From the NCBI GenBank assembly GCA_965370415.1, contig CBDUTJ010000005.1, forward strand, positions 33,260 through 97,259: a DNA stretch of 64,000 nucleotides, given 5' to 3'. Position 1 is the stretch's first letter; every line of letters starts with the position of its first letter. Positions 41,356 through 50,251 of the stretch are shown piece by piece. A program made the translations under genes and the position numbers. The notes under the pieces were generated by a model, which was not told where the DNA came from, searched no databases, and saw only the letters and a program-made list of their open reading frames with translations. Source of the stretch: JACNIV01 sp965370415. GTDB taxonomy: Bacteria; Cloacimonadota; Cloacimonadia; Cloacimonadales; TCS61.

Positions 41356-41682
41356 CAACTTTTTAAACAATGGTTTCAGGGGAGGAATATCATTTTGAAC
41401 TGTTTCCCAGATTGTGACTAAATCTAAATCAAAATATCCGTGTATCATTTTATCTCTCATCCCAGCCATTTCTTTCCACGGAATATTTCTACTTTTATCT
41501 TTAAATTCTTGAGAGACTTTTTTAGAAGCTTCTCCAATGATTTCTAAAGACCTGATAACAGCATTTATTGTTTTCTTATCATTGGTAAATTCATTAAATG
41601 TTAAATCATCAACGAAATTTGAAATATCAATTATTGCTTCCAGGATATCTTTAAAATAATCCTGATAAGTTCTTTGGATCAT
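41347..41682 (-). CDS. hepT: HepT-like toxin (HEPN RNase)
   Basis: 111 aa helical protein. The HEPN motif RDKMIHGYFDLD (RxxxxHxY, about 80-88) is intact. HepT toxins cleave RNA or are inactivated by AMPylation on the motif Tyr by the cognate MntA antitoxin. ATGA overlap with the upstream mntA gene shows co-translation. Its 3' end overlaps the aconitase relic, showing that the pair was inserted beside an aconitase-like gene end. Confidence 0.85.
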   Translation of the reverse strand: MIQRTYQDYFKDILEAIIDISNFVDDLTFNEFTNDKKTINAVIRSLEIIGEASKKVSQEFKDKSRNIPWKEMAGMRDKMIHGYFDLDLVTIWETVQNDIPPLKPLFKKLLK

Positions 41683-41972
41683 ATATAAACCACCTCTTTA
41701 AGAATGTGTTCGGCAATTTTCTTTTTCAAAGCATTTTTACTTACAAGATCAACTTTCTCTCCTAATATTTTTTCTAAATATTCCTGAAGTCTGAGAAAAT
41801 GAAACAGTCCGATAGGTTTACTGAATTCAACCAGCGCATCGAGGTCACTATCTTCAGATTGTTCTCCTCTTACGTAAGAACCAAAAATCCCCAAATTGCT
41901 AACAAAATATTTTCTGTTTAAATTAGCTTTATTGTTAGATAATATTAGCTTTATTTTTTCAAAATCTTTCAT
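41679..41972 (-). CDS. mntA: MntA-like antitoxin (minimal nucleotidyltransferase)
   Basis: 97 aa from ATG 41972 (MKDFEKIKLILS); an ATG 15 bp upstream is possible. GSYVRGEQSEDSDLD (GSx10DxD, about 32-46) is the nucleotidyltransferase signature of MNT antitoxins, which AMPylate the HepT Tyr. Overlaps hepT by 4 bp. The 178 bp between mntA and the hydratase stop consist of dispersed repeats (TTATCCGTTTAATCCGAG near 42045; GTGTTCTCCGTGCTCTCTGT near 42129). Confidence 0.87.
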   Translation of the reverse strand: MKDFEKIKLILSNNKANLNRKYFVSNLGIFGSYVRGEQSEDSDLDALVEFSKPIGLFHFLRLQEYLEKILGEKVDLVSKNALKKKIAEHILKEVVYI

Positions 41973-42128
41973 AACATTTACCTGCAAATGAAAAAGAAAG
42001 TTATTGTCATTTTGTCAATGTAATCCTACTTTGAGTTATTTTCTTATCCGTTTAATCCGAGTAAATCTGTGAGCAATTAATTTTCCATTACTTCGTTTCA
42101 TAAGACCTTTTGCATTTATTTTCACTCC

Positions 42129-42160
42129 GTGTTCTCCGTGCTCTCTGTGGTTAATTCTCC
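42129..42160. repeat. Dispersed CTCCGTG/CTCTGTG repeat abutting the hydratase stop
   Basis: GTGTTCTCCGTGCTCTCTGT then GGTTAATTCTCC. It belongs to the same family as 33753-33840, 50449-50475 and 56709-56729, and touches the last codons of the first hydratase. Confidence 0.6.
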
Positions 42161-43929
42161 TTTATCCAATTCACCAAACCTTTAGCAGCGAAGATCGCCA
42201 TCAATTCCTTTGGTAGCGGAGCAAATTTGAATTCTTTGTTATTCACTTTAACTGTACCGTTTTCTAAACTAACTTCTACTTTATCTCCAGCTTTGTAAAA
42301 ATCTACAACTTCAGGCAGTACGATAATGGGAAGTCCCTGGTTCACGGACGAGCGATAGAAAATTCTGTTAACGGATTTCACGATAACTGCTTTCACTCCT
42401 GCATGAGCAAGTCCCACAGCGGGATGTTCACGAGAGCTGCCGCAACCGAAATTTTCACCTGCAACTATCACATCATCAGATTTAACATTTTCTGAAAAAT
42501 TATCATCGAATCCTTTAAAAAGATGTGGCATGATAGCTTCCGGATCGGAGCTGAGAACCTGGTAAGTAAGGTTTCCAGCAAACATCTGATCTGTATTCAG
42601 GTTGTCCACATCGGCATAATTCCAGGTTGTTTCTACTCTGCGGTTATCATCTTTAGAAATTTCTACAGTAGAGCTTTGCTCTTTCTTGAATGGGAAAACA
42701 TCATTTGCTTTTATTCCTCGCGGATCGATAATTTCTCCCTTGATAGCAGAATGTGCAACGCAGGCAGGAGAAGCCAGGAAAATCTTGGCTTCTTTGTTTC
42801 CCATGCGGCCTTTAAAATTACGATTAGCAGTAGAGATCACAGTATAACCATCAGCAGGAATTCCCTGACCTGTTCCCAAACATGGTCCGCATGAAACTGC
42901 CAGCACGCTGGCGCCTGCGTTCATGAGTTTTGTGGTTAAACCTTCATCGATCATTTGCAGATATATTTCTTTGGAAGCAGGAATTACCAATAGCTGGAAG
43001 CCTTCGGCAACTTTTTTTCCGTCCAGAATTTCAGTAGCAATGCGGATGTCTTCCAATCTGCCATTTGTGCAGGTACCGATGAGTCCCTGATTCAGTTTTG
43101 TTCCCTGAACTTCGGAAACTGCTTTCACATTGTCCACGTGATGCGGCGCCGCTACAAGAGGGAAGATTTCATCCAAATTTATTTCAATTTCTTTTTCGTA
43201 AACTGCATCTTCATCTGCCCAGATTCCGTTTTTAATTTTCTCTCCCAGAAAATTTTCCAGAACTTCATCAGGTGGGAAAACTGCATTTTTTGCTCCCATT
43301 TCAGAGGCCAGGTTAGTCAGAGTCATTCTCTGTGAAATGGAAAGAGTTTTCACGCCATCCCCGTGGAATTCTATACTCATATAATTTGCCCCGGCAGAAC
43401 CGATCATTCCAATTATCCACAGCGAAATATCTTTGGCATAAACTCCGTCTTGAAGTTTTCCGTTCAAAGTTATTTTCATTGTTTCGGGAACTCGGAACCA
43501 AGTTTCACCTCTTTTCCAGATGCCTGCCGATTCCGTTCTGTCGATTCCTGCTGCCAGTGCATTAAAAGCACCGGCAGTACAAGTGTGACTATCGCTTCCC
43601 ACGATTATCATTCCCGGTTTGGCATGATAGCTCATCACCTGATGGCAGATCCCATCACCAACATCGTGGAATTTTTCAATCCCCTGTCCTTTCACAAAAT
43701 TACGAATCGTTTGATATTGGTTCGCAAGTTTGGCATTGGTAGGTGGAGCGTTATGATCTAAAACAACCAGAAGTTGATTTGCATTAAAAACTTTTTTTCC
43801 TCCCATTTTATGGAACGTGTTCTTTATACTTGCCGTATTATCGTGGGTGAGAACGATATTTGGTTTGCGGAAAACTATTGCACCTTTTTTTGCGTTTAAT
43901 ATTTTTTCTACAAAGGTTTTTCCTTTCAT
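42151..43929 (-). CDS. Aconitase-superfamily hydratase 1 (fused LeuC-LeuD type)
   Basis: 592 aa from ATG 43929 (MKGKTFVEKIL), with AGAGGAGGTCATAATA before it; the 50-codon upstream extension is read from a palindromic element and is unlikely. The large-subunit domain (about 1-420) has GSDSHTCTAG, GTCTNGRLED and SCGPCLGTG, which supply the [4Fe-4S] Cys ligands. The swivelling small-subunit domain (about 460-592) has NTDQMFAGN and ENFGCGSSREHP. This fusion is shared by mitochondrial homoaconitase and some bacterial aconitases. With the second hydratase, the dehydrogenase and citrate-lyase-like genes it suggests citrate or homocitrate interconversion. Which step it runs cannot be told from sequence. 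Confidence 0.9.
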   Translation of the reverse strand: MKGKTFVEKILNAKKGAIVFRKPNIVLTHDNTASIKNTFHKMGGKKVFNANQLLVVLDHNAPPTNAKLANQYQTIRNFVKGQGIEKFHDVGDGICHQVMSYHAKPGMIIVGSDSHTCTAGAFNALAAGIDRTESAGIWKRGETWFRVPETMKITLNGKLQDGVYAKDISLWIIGMIGSAGANYMSIEFHGDGVKTLSISQRMTLTNLASEMGAKNAVFPPDEVLENFLGEKIKNGIWADEDAVYEKEIEINLDEIFPLVAAPHHVDNVKAVSEVQGTKLNQGLIGTCTNGRLEDIRIATEILDGKKVAEGFQLLVIPASKEIYLQMIDEGLTTKLMNAGASVLAVSCGPCLGTGQGIPADGYTVISTANRNFKGRMGNKEAKIFLASPACVAHSAIKGEIIDPRGIKANDVFPFKKEQSSTVEISKDDNRRVETTWNYADVDNLNTDQMFAGNLTYQVLSSDPEAIMPHLFKGFDDNFSENVKSDDVIVAGENFGCGSSREHPAVGLAHAGVKAVIVKSVNRIFYRSSVNQGLPIIVLPEVVDFYKAGDKVEVSLENGTVKVNNKEFKFAPLPKELMAIFAAKGLVNWIKEN

Positions 43930-43950
43930 TATTATGACCTCCTCTTTTAT

Positions 43951-44155
43951 GTTCCCAAGCTGGAGCTTGGGAACAAGAATATAAACTGCCGTGAACGGCG
44001 TATAATGATCTTTTCTTCTACGAAACCCAGCCATAAATAGCTGGGCTATTGATATCAAATAAACCTGACCGAATATCAAATCGTATCAATAACCTATGCC
44101 TTCAGGCATAGGAAAAAGACATACAAACCAGGATAAAGACGGCGTTCACGCTGTT
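43951..44155. repeat. Palindrome cluster / mobile palindromic element
   Basis: Four perfect or near-perfect hairpins in a row: a 24-bp GTTCCCAAGC... palindrome (43951-43974), GCCGTGAACGGC (43988-43999), CCCAGCC-ATAAATA-GCTGGG (44026-44045) and CCTATGCCTTCAGGCATAGG (44093-44112). Its ends (AACTGCCGTGAACGGCG and GACGGCGTTCACGCTGTT) are inverted copies of each other. It fills the gap upstream of hydratase 1. Confidence 0.7.
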
Positions 44156-44165
44156 CCTATTTTAT

Positions 44166-45893
44166 TTAATTTCCTTCTAAATACAAAATTGCTTTTTCTA
44201 AAGTTACATCTTTTTCTGATAAAATATCCTCGATGGTTTCTTCAACTTCAATATCGGGTACAAAACCTTTTCCAACAAATTCATAACCATTGGCACACCA
44301 GCATCTTCGAGAACATATACTCACAGAAAGATCACTATTTAAATTTATCCTCAGAGGTTGTCCTGTGCTTCCTCCTGTTGGTTTTCCTATCAAAGTAACT
44401 CTATCCGTGCCGTGCAAAGGTGCCAGAAAATCCTCTGCTGCACTAAATGTTTTTGGTCCGGTCAGAATAACGATTGGTTTATCATATATTGGTGGTTGAG
44501 ATGGAATATGAAATTCACTATTTTTGAATTTATTTCGTAATTCCTTTTCGCTAAAACCTGTCGTATCGGGAAATATTCCTTGATAAACCGAATAAAAAAC
44601 ATTGAACATCTCTTCATCCGAAAACCATTTATCAAACATATCAACACTATAAATTCTTACTTTACTGTCAAATACCGGCAAAGGCTTATCGGAAATCTTC
44701 GATACTATATAAAATCCGGTACCTGAACTTCCACCACCATTATTTCTAATATCGATAATCAGGGCCTTTGTATTAAACAGTGAATCTAAAGCAGAATCAA
44801 AAAGAGGTGTAATTTCTTCAGTTGGGTACATAGAATTTACTGCAATATAACCGATATTGTTTTTCAGAAGTTTAGTTTCTATCAAAGGCAATTTCTTCTT
44901 AGATTTATTTGGACTTGGGTAAATTACATATTTTGATATTTCTTTATTTTGTTTGGATTCGTATTCCACAATAATCGAATCGCAAAAATTAAAATTTATA
45001 AATGATTGATCGGATTCTAACCTGTATTTTATCCATTGTTCCGTAGAACCTGAAATATATTTCTTCGTTTTTTCGATAGCACTTATTACAGGAAAATTAT
45101 TTACTTTAAGAATTTTATCACCGGGTAACATTGTTTGTTTCCGATATGAGTCATCATTTATAAAATAGACATTATCTCCTATGATTTTTGCAGTGATAAA
45201 AGCAGATTTCCACAATCCCTGAACATAAGCATTTGTGTGTCCGTCCTTTAATAAGGCAAGCATTTCCGTCATCAGCCAGTAGAATTCTTCATTACTTTTG
45301 GTTGCCTGAACTCTGGGTAAATACTCCATCTTCACATTTTCCCAATCCAGATCGATTTGATCAAAAAATGTAAAGAAATCGTTAGCATAATGCCAGATCT
45401 TGAAAAAGTAGCAAAGTTTTTCATTCTGGGTCAATTGCTTGTTAAAATTAGTATTATCACCAATATTTTCCAGAGCTTTTCTGCAATTGTCATTTTTCTC
45501 AATATTCAAACCTTTTTGATAATTACTTTTTGCTTCTTCCAAATTACCCATTGCTTCATAAACCATTCCAAGACGCCAGTATCCTGCGTAAAGAGGAAGT
45601 CCTTGTTTATCTTCCAAATGCTCGTAATCCTTAATAAAATTTAAATATATTTGCTCTGCTTTTTTAAGTTTCTTCCCAGAAAAAAGATATGTTTTACCAA
45701 GCTGATATTCATAAAATGAAGATGAATGTTTCTGTAGATATTGTTCCATAGCAGAAATCGCTTTATCATATTTTTCCCAGTTGTTATAAAAATAGTATTC
45801 ATCGATTAATTTTTGTTGATCCTTATCTGGCTCGCCTGTAAATAAAGACATACTCAAATATAAAATAAATAGCATGAGAATAGTTTTTTTCAT
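44166..45893 (-). CDS. TPR and S41 family peptidase
   Basis: 575 aa with a signal peptide (MKKTILMLFILYLSMSLFTG). TPR-like repeats (about 25-150: YYFYNNWEKYDKAISAMEQY, YAGYWRLGMVYEAMGNLEEA) precede a C-terminal-processing protease domain with TFSAAEDFLAPL (nucleophile Ser near 489) and IGKPTGGSTGQP (catalytic Lys near 511), plus ALIDIRNNGGGSSGTGF. The S41 family degrades or trims exported proteins. It is probably periplasmic or an outer-membrane-linked enzyme. It sits between the two hydratase genes without an obvious metabolic link. Confidence 0.88.
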   Translation of the reverse strand: MKKTILMLFILYLSMSLFTGEPDKDQQKLIDEYYFYNNWEKYDKAISAMEQYLQKHSSSFYEYQLGKTYLFSGKKLKKAEQIYLNFIKDYEHLEDKQGLPLYAGYWRLGMVYEAMGNLEEAKSNYQKGLNIEKNDNCRKALENIGDNTNFNKQLTQNEKLCYFFKIWHYANDFFTFFDQIDLDWENVKMEYLPRVQATKSNEEFYWLMTEMLALLKDGHTNAYVQGLWKSAFITAKIIGDNVYFINDDSYRKQTMLPGDKILKVNNFPVISAIEKTKKYISGSTEQWIKYRLESDQSFINFNFCDSIIVEYESKQNKEISKYVIYPSPNKSKKKLPLIETKLLKNNIGYIAVNSMYPTEEITPLFDSALDSLFNTKALIIDIRNNGGGSSGTGFYIVSKISDKPLPVFDSKVRIYSVDMFDKWFSDEEMFNVFYSVYQGIFPDTTGFSEKELRNKFKNSEFHIPSQPPIYDKPIVILTGPKTFSAAEDFLAPLHGTDRVTLIGKPTGGSTGQPLRINLNSDLSVSICSRRCWCANGYEFVGKGFVPDIEVEETIEDILSEKDVTLEKAILYLEGN

Positions 45894-45991
45894 CTTTTTT
45901 CCTCCTGTTTGGAATGCAATAACCGCTACTAAAACATCACACCTGCCCCGTAAATGCGAAGTATTTGTTCGGGGGATGTTTTATTCCAAAG

Positions 45992-47800
45992 TTATTTCAA
46001 AAGCCCACCCTTCTTATAAATCTCCATCTGAACATTAGAAAATTTATTGATCTCAATAAGTTTACCATTCTCTAAATTTGTTAAAATTCCCTTCTCAAAA
46101 TCTACTCGAATCTTAACTCTTTGCTTCAATTCAAGTTTAGAAATATCTTCATAAGTTAGAATTGGGAAAGCTGCGTTGATAGCATTCCGTTCATAAATTG
46201 CACCGAAGGATTCTGCCAAAATTGCCTGCACTCCCAAAGATTTGAAGCAATCTACAGCCTGCTGACGCGAGCTACCGGCACCGAAATTCTTGGCTGTGAT
46301 AACAATATCTCCCGCTTCAGCTTTTTTTGCAAAATCTTTCCAACCTTCCAGATTATCGAACGTGTATTGCCCCATCTCGGCAATATCCGTGATCGTCAGA
46401 TAGCGATTGTGAAAGATCATATCAGTATCGATATCATCATTATCAATAATCCAAATTTTTCCTTCAATGATCACAGGTTTTTCGCCAACTTTTTCCTTTT
46501 TGGAAACAAACGGTTTTTCAAATTCTCCGGTTGCTTTAAATTCTGCAGGTTTTTCAGGGATCTTATCGGGAGTGGTAATGTAACCCGCAACTGCTGATGC
46601 GGCAACTTCCGCCGGTGAACCAAGATAAACTTTTCCTTTTCCCTGTTTTCCTGCGAAGTTTCTATTTCCCGTGCTTATTGTAATTTCTCCAGGTCCATTC
46701 TGCCCGATCTGTCCTGCGGCACATCCGGCACAGCCTGCATTTCCAACCAGAACTCCTGCCTTTTTGAAAATCTCTATTAATCCTTCTTCCAGACATTGAT
46801 TCCAGACTTCATCGGTTGCCGGAACAATCTTCAATACAACTCCCGGAGCTACTTCCCTGTGTTTCAGGATTTTTGCTGCTTCCCGCATATCCTCAATTCT
46901 GCCGTTTGTACAACTTCCGATGAAAGCAGAATCAATTTTTGTTTCTAAAACTTCATTTATATCTATTGAATCATCAGGATGTCCCGGACGAGAAACCATT
47001 GGAATGAATTTACTGAAATCGAGTTCGAATTCGTTATGATAAACTGCATCTTTATCGGCTTCGATCTTCTCAATTTTTTTACCGGAACGCTCTTCGCAAT
47101 ATTTAATAATCTCATCTGAAGGTGGGATTAAAATGATGATCGCTCCCATTTCAGTTGCCATCGATGAAACCGTGATCCTTTCATCGAGTGTGAGTTTTTC
47201 AACATCTTCACCATAGAGTTCTACAGAACAACCCAGCAGCTTATTTGCTCCGAATTTATGAAGAAGATTTAAAACAATATCTTTTGCATATACATTTTCG
47301 GGACGTTTCCCTTTCAAAGTAAGTTTCACGGATTTTGGAACTTTGAACCAGCTTTTTCCACTTGCCCAGGCTGCTGCAATATCACGGTCACCCATTCCCT
47401 GTCCAAAAGCACCGATCGATCCCAGAATATTGGCGTGGGAATCTGTGGAAATAACCGTACTTCCCGGAAGTGCCAAACCTTTTTCAATGACAAGATGCGT
47501 TCCGATTCCGGCATTCACATCATAAATTTTAATTCCTTTCTCCCGGGCAAACATCCTGCAATATTGCTGATTAGCAGCATACTTTTGGTCTGAGCCGGTA
47601 GGATTGCAGTCGAAAGTAAAGAATGTTTTGGAAACATCGTCGAGTTCCAACCCGTTGTTGATAAGATTCTTTACTACATTTGCACCACCAAAATCTCGCG
47701 CTACTCGCACATCGATTTTGATGTCGATGATCTCACCCGGCTTTACAATTTCTTTATCAGAATGATTTGCCAGGATTTTTTCTATTAGAGTTAATCCCAT
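45992..47800 (-). CDS. Aconitase-superfamily hydratase 2 (fused LeuC-LeuD type)
   Basis: 602 aa. The large domain has STDSHANILG, GSCTNGRIEDM and NAGCAGCAAGQ (Fe-S Cys ligands). The small domain has DTDMIFHNRYLTITD and NFGAGSSRQQA. The YL-containing loop is where isopropylmalate isomerase and homoaconitase differ; YLTITD is nearer, as I recall, to the YLRT form reported for archaeal homoaconitase than to the YLVY of the isomerase. Leu genes are absent here. It probably handles cis-homoaconitate or cis-aconitate chemistry together with hydratase 1. The 5' TTCTCC(TT) before ATG 47800 is a plausible SD complement. Confidence 0.88.
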   Translation of the reverse strand: MGLTLIEKILANHSDKEIVKPGEIIDIKIDVRVARDFGGANVVKNLINNGLELDDVSKTFFTFDCNPTGSDQKYAANQQYCRMFAREKGIKIYDVNAGIGTHLVIEKGLALPGSTVISTDSHANILGSIGAFGQGMGDRDIAAAWASGKSWFKVPKSVKLTLKGKRPENVYAKDIVLNLLHKFGANKLLGCSVELYGEDVEKLTLDERITVSSMATEMGAIIILIPPSDEIIKYCEERSGKKIEKIEADKDAVYHNEFELDFSKFIPMVSRPGHPDDSIDINEVLETKIDSAFIGSCTNGRIEDMREAAKILKHREVAPGVVLKIVPATDEVWNQCLEEGLIEIFKKAGVLVGNAGCAGCAAGQIGQNGPGEITISTGNRNFAGKQGKGKVYLGSPAEVAASAVAGYITTPDKIPEKPAEFKATGEFEKPFVSKKEKVGEKPVIIEGKIWIIDNDDIDTDMIFHNRYLTITDIAEMGQYTFDNLEGWKDFAKKAEAGDIVITAKNFGAGSSRQQAVDCFKSLGVQAILAESFGAIYERNAINAAFPILTYEDISKLELKQRVKIRVDFEKGILTNLENGKLIEINKFSNVQMEIYKKGGLLK

Positions 47801-47817
47801 ATTTTTTTCTCCTTTTT

Positions 47818-47860
47818 ATTCAATTACGAATTAAGAATTACGATTTACGAATTTAAATTC
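47818..47860. repeat. AATTACGAATT-type repeat, left flank of the four-helix-bundle gene
   Basis: CAATTACGAATTAAGAATTA then CGATTTACGAATTTAAATTC. An inverted, similar sequence lies at 48205-48236, on the other side of the gene. Confidence 0.6.
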
Positions 47861-48207
47861 AACTTCGTTGATTTTTGAATTGAACCTATAATTTTCAACA
47901 ATTCTTCACAGTCTTGTAATATAGAATCATATTCGGTTTTATTTAGGATATTCACTTCGAACAAAAGCCTGATCCAATAATGTGTCTCACGAGCTTCTTT
48001 ATAGGCGATTGATAATTTAGAAATGAAATCTTTTTTCGATTGTGCTCCGATTGCTTCTTCTACATTTGCACCAATAGATGTTCCACTACGCAGAATTTGT
48101 TTTGAAAAAATAAACTCTTTTTTTTCTTCCGTTAAGAATTTGTAAAGAAAATATATTCGTTTTGCGAACTTGAAACACTTATTTGCAATCAAATTTTCTT
48201 TTTTCAT
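47845..48207 (-). CDS. Four-helix bundle protein (23S rRNA IVS / S23 family)
   Basis: 120 aa. FAKRIYFLYKFLTEEKKEFI, ILRSGTSIGANVEEAIGAQS and AYKEARETHYWIRLLFEVN are the conserved blocks of the four-helix bundle/S23 family. Relatives were first found in intervening sequences of 23S rRNA and are common as lone genes. Function unknown; avd-like helical bundles bind nucleic acid. Inverted AATTACGAATT-rich repeats on both sides, in the middle of a metabolic gene run, suggest an inserted passenger gene. Confidence 0.88.
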   Translation of the reverse strand: MKKENLIANKCFKFAKRIYFLYKFLTEEKKEFIFSKQILRSGTSIGANVEEAIGAQSKKDFISKLSIAYKEARETHYWIRLLFEVNILNKTEYDSILQDCEELLKIIGSIQKSTKLNLNS

Positions 48208-48236
48208 TCGTCTTTCGTAATTTGAAATTCGTAATT
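48205..48236. repeat. AATTACGAATT-type repeat, right flank of the four-helix-bundle gene
   Basis: TTCGTAATTTGAAATTCGTA and AATTATAC; inverted relative to 47818-47860. Confidence 0.55.
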
Positions 48237-48780
48237 ATACTTTTAGTCTTTCTTTAAACGGCAGAAACGTCATAAAATCTGCATGATGAACAAGATATGC
48301 TTCAGTTGTTCTCTTCACCATATTTCCTTCACCGGCGTGAGTTGCAATAATATGACAAACTTCTGCGGGAACACCGCACTCCTCCGCAATGGAAACCCCG
48401 CTGAAGGGATGACGCAAATATTTACCGTAAGTTCCCTGCACAGCTTTTCCGTTTTCGTCCAAAACATATTCTAAAAGTTTGCCGACATCCGCCAGTATCG
48501 CTCCGGCAATGAGAACATCCATATTCACGGGAAGTTCTCCGTGATAGAATTCATTGCACTTTTCACCTGCAGTTTTGGCAATATGAACTACGCTGCGTTT
48601 GTGATCCATAAAAGTAACTTTAAGATCTGGTCCGCAAAGAAGCGTAAACGGGATTTTCTGCAAGTCTTCTCCGGTAAGAACACTTCTCTCTAAAGCCAGT
48701 TCCCATGTTTTGGTAACTTTTACTCGCAAATTATCATCTTTGATCCAAGCCAATTCAGGCCATAATTCTTTAATATTCAT
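48235..48780 (-). CDS. HD-domain protein
   Basis: 181 aa. Metal-binding residues are traceable: MDHKRSVVHIAKTA (H), AGAILADVGKLLEY (D, in place of the usual HD), RHPFSGVSIAEE and ATHAGEG, then YLVHHADFM. It is a small single-domain HD phosphohydrolase-like protein. The first HD pair is atypical, so activity is uncertain. It lies between the dehydrogenase gene and hydratase 2 in the same direction and may act on a phosphorylated cofactor or a nucleotide, but nothing in the sequence fixes the substrate. Confidence 0.75.
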   Translation of the reverse strand: MNIKELWPELAWIKDDNLRVKVTKTWELALERSVLTGEDLQKIPFTLLCGPDLKVTFMDHKRSVVHIAKTAGEKCNEFYHGELPVNMDVLIAGAILADVGKLLEYVLDENGKAVQGTYGKYLRHPFSGVSIAEECGVPAEVCHIIATHAGEGNMVKRTTEAYLVHHADFMTFLPFKERLKV

Positions 48781-48828
48781 TTTTTTCTCCTAAAATTAAA
48801 TTATCATCATGAAAAATTTATTGTCGCG

Positions 48829-48927
48829 TCCCCCTTGGGAAGGGGGAATTAAAGGGGGTTTTCCTTGAAATATAATTTATCATTGATCTTACCAAACCCC
48901 TCTGTGTCTCCCCTTACAAAGGGGAGT
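48829..48927. repeat. Palindromic CCCCCTT/AAGGGGG repeats
   Basis: CCCCCTTGGGAAGGGGG, AAAGGGGGTTTTCC and a related CCCCTTACAAAGGGG. They lie in the 255-bp gap between the dehydrogenase and HD genes; no gene is seen there. Confidence 0.65.
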
Positions 48928-49035
48928 TTACACACCTATTATTCCAGATTCTTCCAAAGAATAACGTACAAGAATCGTCAGAAAGGTATTTTATTAAATA
49001 CATCCAATCCCCAGCTGTGTAACACAAACATTTTT

Positions 49036-50223
49036 TTATAATTCCACAATAATTGCGTCCGTCATTTCTTTTGTAGAAGCTGCACCTTGCTCCAGAACTT
49101 CCTGACAGCCACGAAGTTTGAGCATATCATAAGCTCGCACTTTCCCTTCTTCCACAACTTTTGCTACGGCATTTCTGATCTTTTTCGCTTTCTCGATTTC
49201 ACCAATATGATCGAGCATCATACAGGCAGAAAGGATCATTGCGATAGGGTTAACAATCGAAGGTTCCAGATTTTCATATTTCGGGGCAGAACCATGAGTC
49301 GGTTCAAAGATAGCAACTTCTTCTCCGATATTGGCACTACAGGCAAAACCGAGTCCACCAACCAATCCTGCAAAACCATCGGAAACGATATCTCCGAACA
49401 TATTACCAGCGATGATGATTCCATAAGTTTCCGGATTTTTTGTAAGCCACATCATCTGAGCATCGATGTTCGTATAATCGAACCAGATTCCTTCATATTC
49501 TTTTTCCATTTCCCGACAAATTGCCAACAGCATTCCGGAAGTTTCGCGAATTACATTTGGTTTTTCACAAAGAGTTACTCTTTTATAATCGAATTTCTTT
49601 GCATATTCAAAAGCTGCACGACAGATTCTTTCCGAATATTTTTTGGTGAAGATCCGGGTAGAAATAGCAAGCTCTTCTTTTGGTGACCAGCCGAAATTTT
49701 TCTCAAATTTCGGATGTGTCATCAAAGCATCATAAACCTGATCAGGTGGATCTGTCCATTCCACACCACCGTAAAGTCCTTCCGTATTTTGACGAAAGAT
49801 AACAACATCAACTTCCGGCTCTTCGATAGTATCGCCTTTTCCTCTCCTGATGAAATTAAGCGGATTTCCTTTGAAAGTTTTGCACGGACGCTGGCAGATA
49901 TCCAACTTAAAATGCTGACGAAGGCCGACTATCGGGCTGTAATAAACGTAACCTTTCCCTTCAAGCTTCGGATCAAGCTCTTTGGCAGCTTCGCTTTTTG
50001 GTTTGGAAGTTATCGCTCCGAATAAACTGATCTTGTGCCTTTCCAAAAGGTCCAAAGTTCTTTGAGGAAGAGGATTTCCTTCCCTACACCAGAATTCCCA
50101 ACCGATATCTGCGTGTACATATTCAGCTTTGAAACCTACTGCATCTAAAACTCGGATCGCTTCTTTTAAAACGGTTTTTCCAATACCATCACCGGGCATC
50201 GTTACAATCGTTCCTTTGTTCAT
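49036..50223 (-). CDS. Isocitrate/homoisocitrate-type dehydrogenase
   Basis: 395 aa of the beta-decarboxylating dehydrogenase family: MPGDGIGKTVLKEA, FRQNTEGLYGG, NMFGDIVSDGFAGLVGGLG (Mg and Asp ligands) and FEPTHGSAPKY. The specificity loop reads YYSPIVGLRQHFKLDICQRP. E. coli Icd has SxNxxxR here, with S113 and N115 contacting isocitrate. This protein keeps S and R but has I for N115, and SPIV.LR resembles, as I recall, fungal homoisocitrate dehydrogenase. Homoisocitrate is therefore at least as likely a substrate as isocitrate. The coenzyme cannot be assigned safely. Confidence 0.88.
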   Translation of the reverse strand: MNKGTIVTMPGDGIGKTVLKEAIRVLDAVGFKAEYVHADIGWEFWCREGNPLPQRTLDLLERHKISLFGAITSKPKSEAAKELDPKLEGKGYVYYSPIVGLRQHFKLDICQRPCKTFKGNPLNFIRRGKGDTIEEPEVDVVIFRQNTEGLYGGVEWTDPPDQVYDALMTHPKFEKNFGWSPKEELAISTRIFTKKYSERICRAAFEYAKKFDYKRVTLCEKPNVIRETSGMLLAICREMEKEYEGIWFDYTNIDAQMMWLTKNPETYGIIIAGNMFGDIVSDGFAGLVGGLGFACSANIGEEVAIFEPTHGSAPKYENLEPSIVNPIAMILSACMMLDHIGEIEKAKKIRNAVAKVVEEGKVRAYDMLKLRGCQEVLEQGAASTKEMTDAIIVEL

Positions 50224-50251
50224 CTAATTTCTCCTATTTTTTTATTCAATT

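Noticed and set aside
43930..44079. N-terminal extension of hydratase 1
   Set aside because: The extra 50 codons are read from the palindromic element; the ATG at 43929 has a strong GGAGG site and starts the conserved domain.
44166..45893. S41 peptidase as part of the lysine/citrate pathway
   Set aside because: Signal peptide and TPR/protease domains indicate an envelope protease; only position links it to the hydratases.
42151..47800. Leucine biosynthesis LeuC/LeuD as identity of the hydratases
   Set aside because: Both are large fused proteins, no leuA or leuB lies nearby, and the neighbours are citrate-lyase and saccharopine genes.
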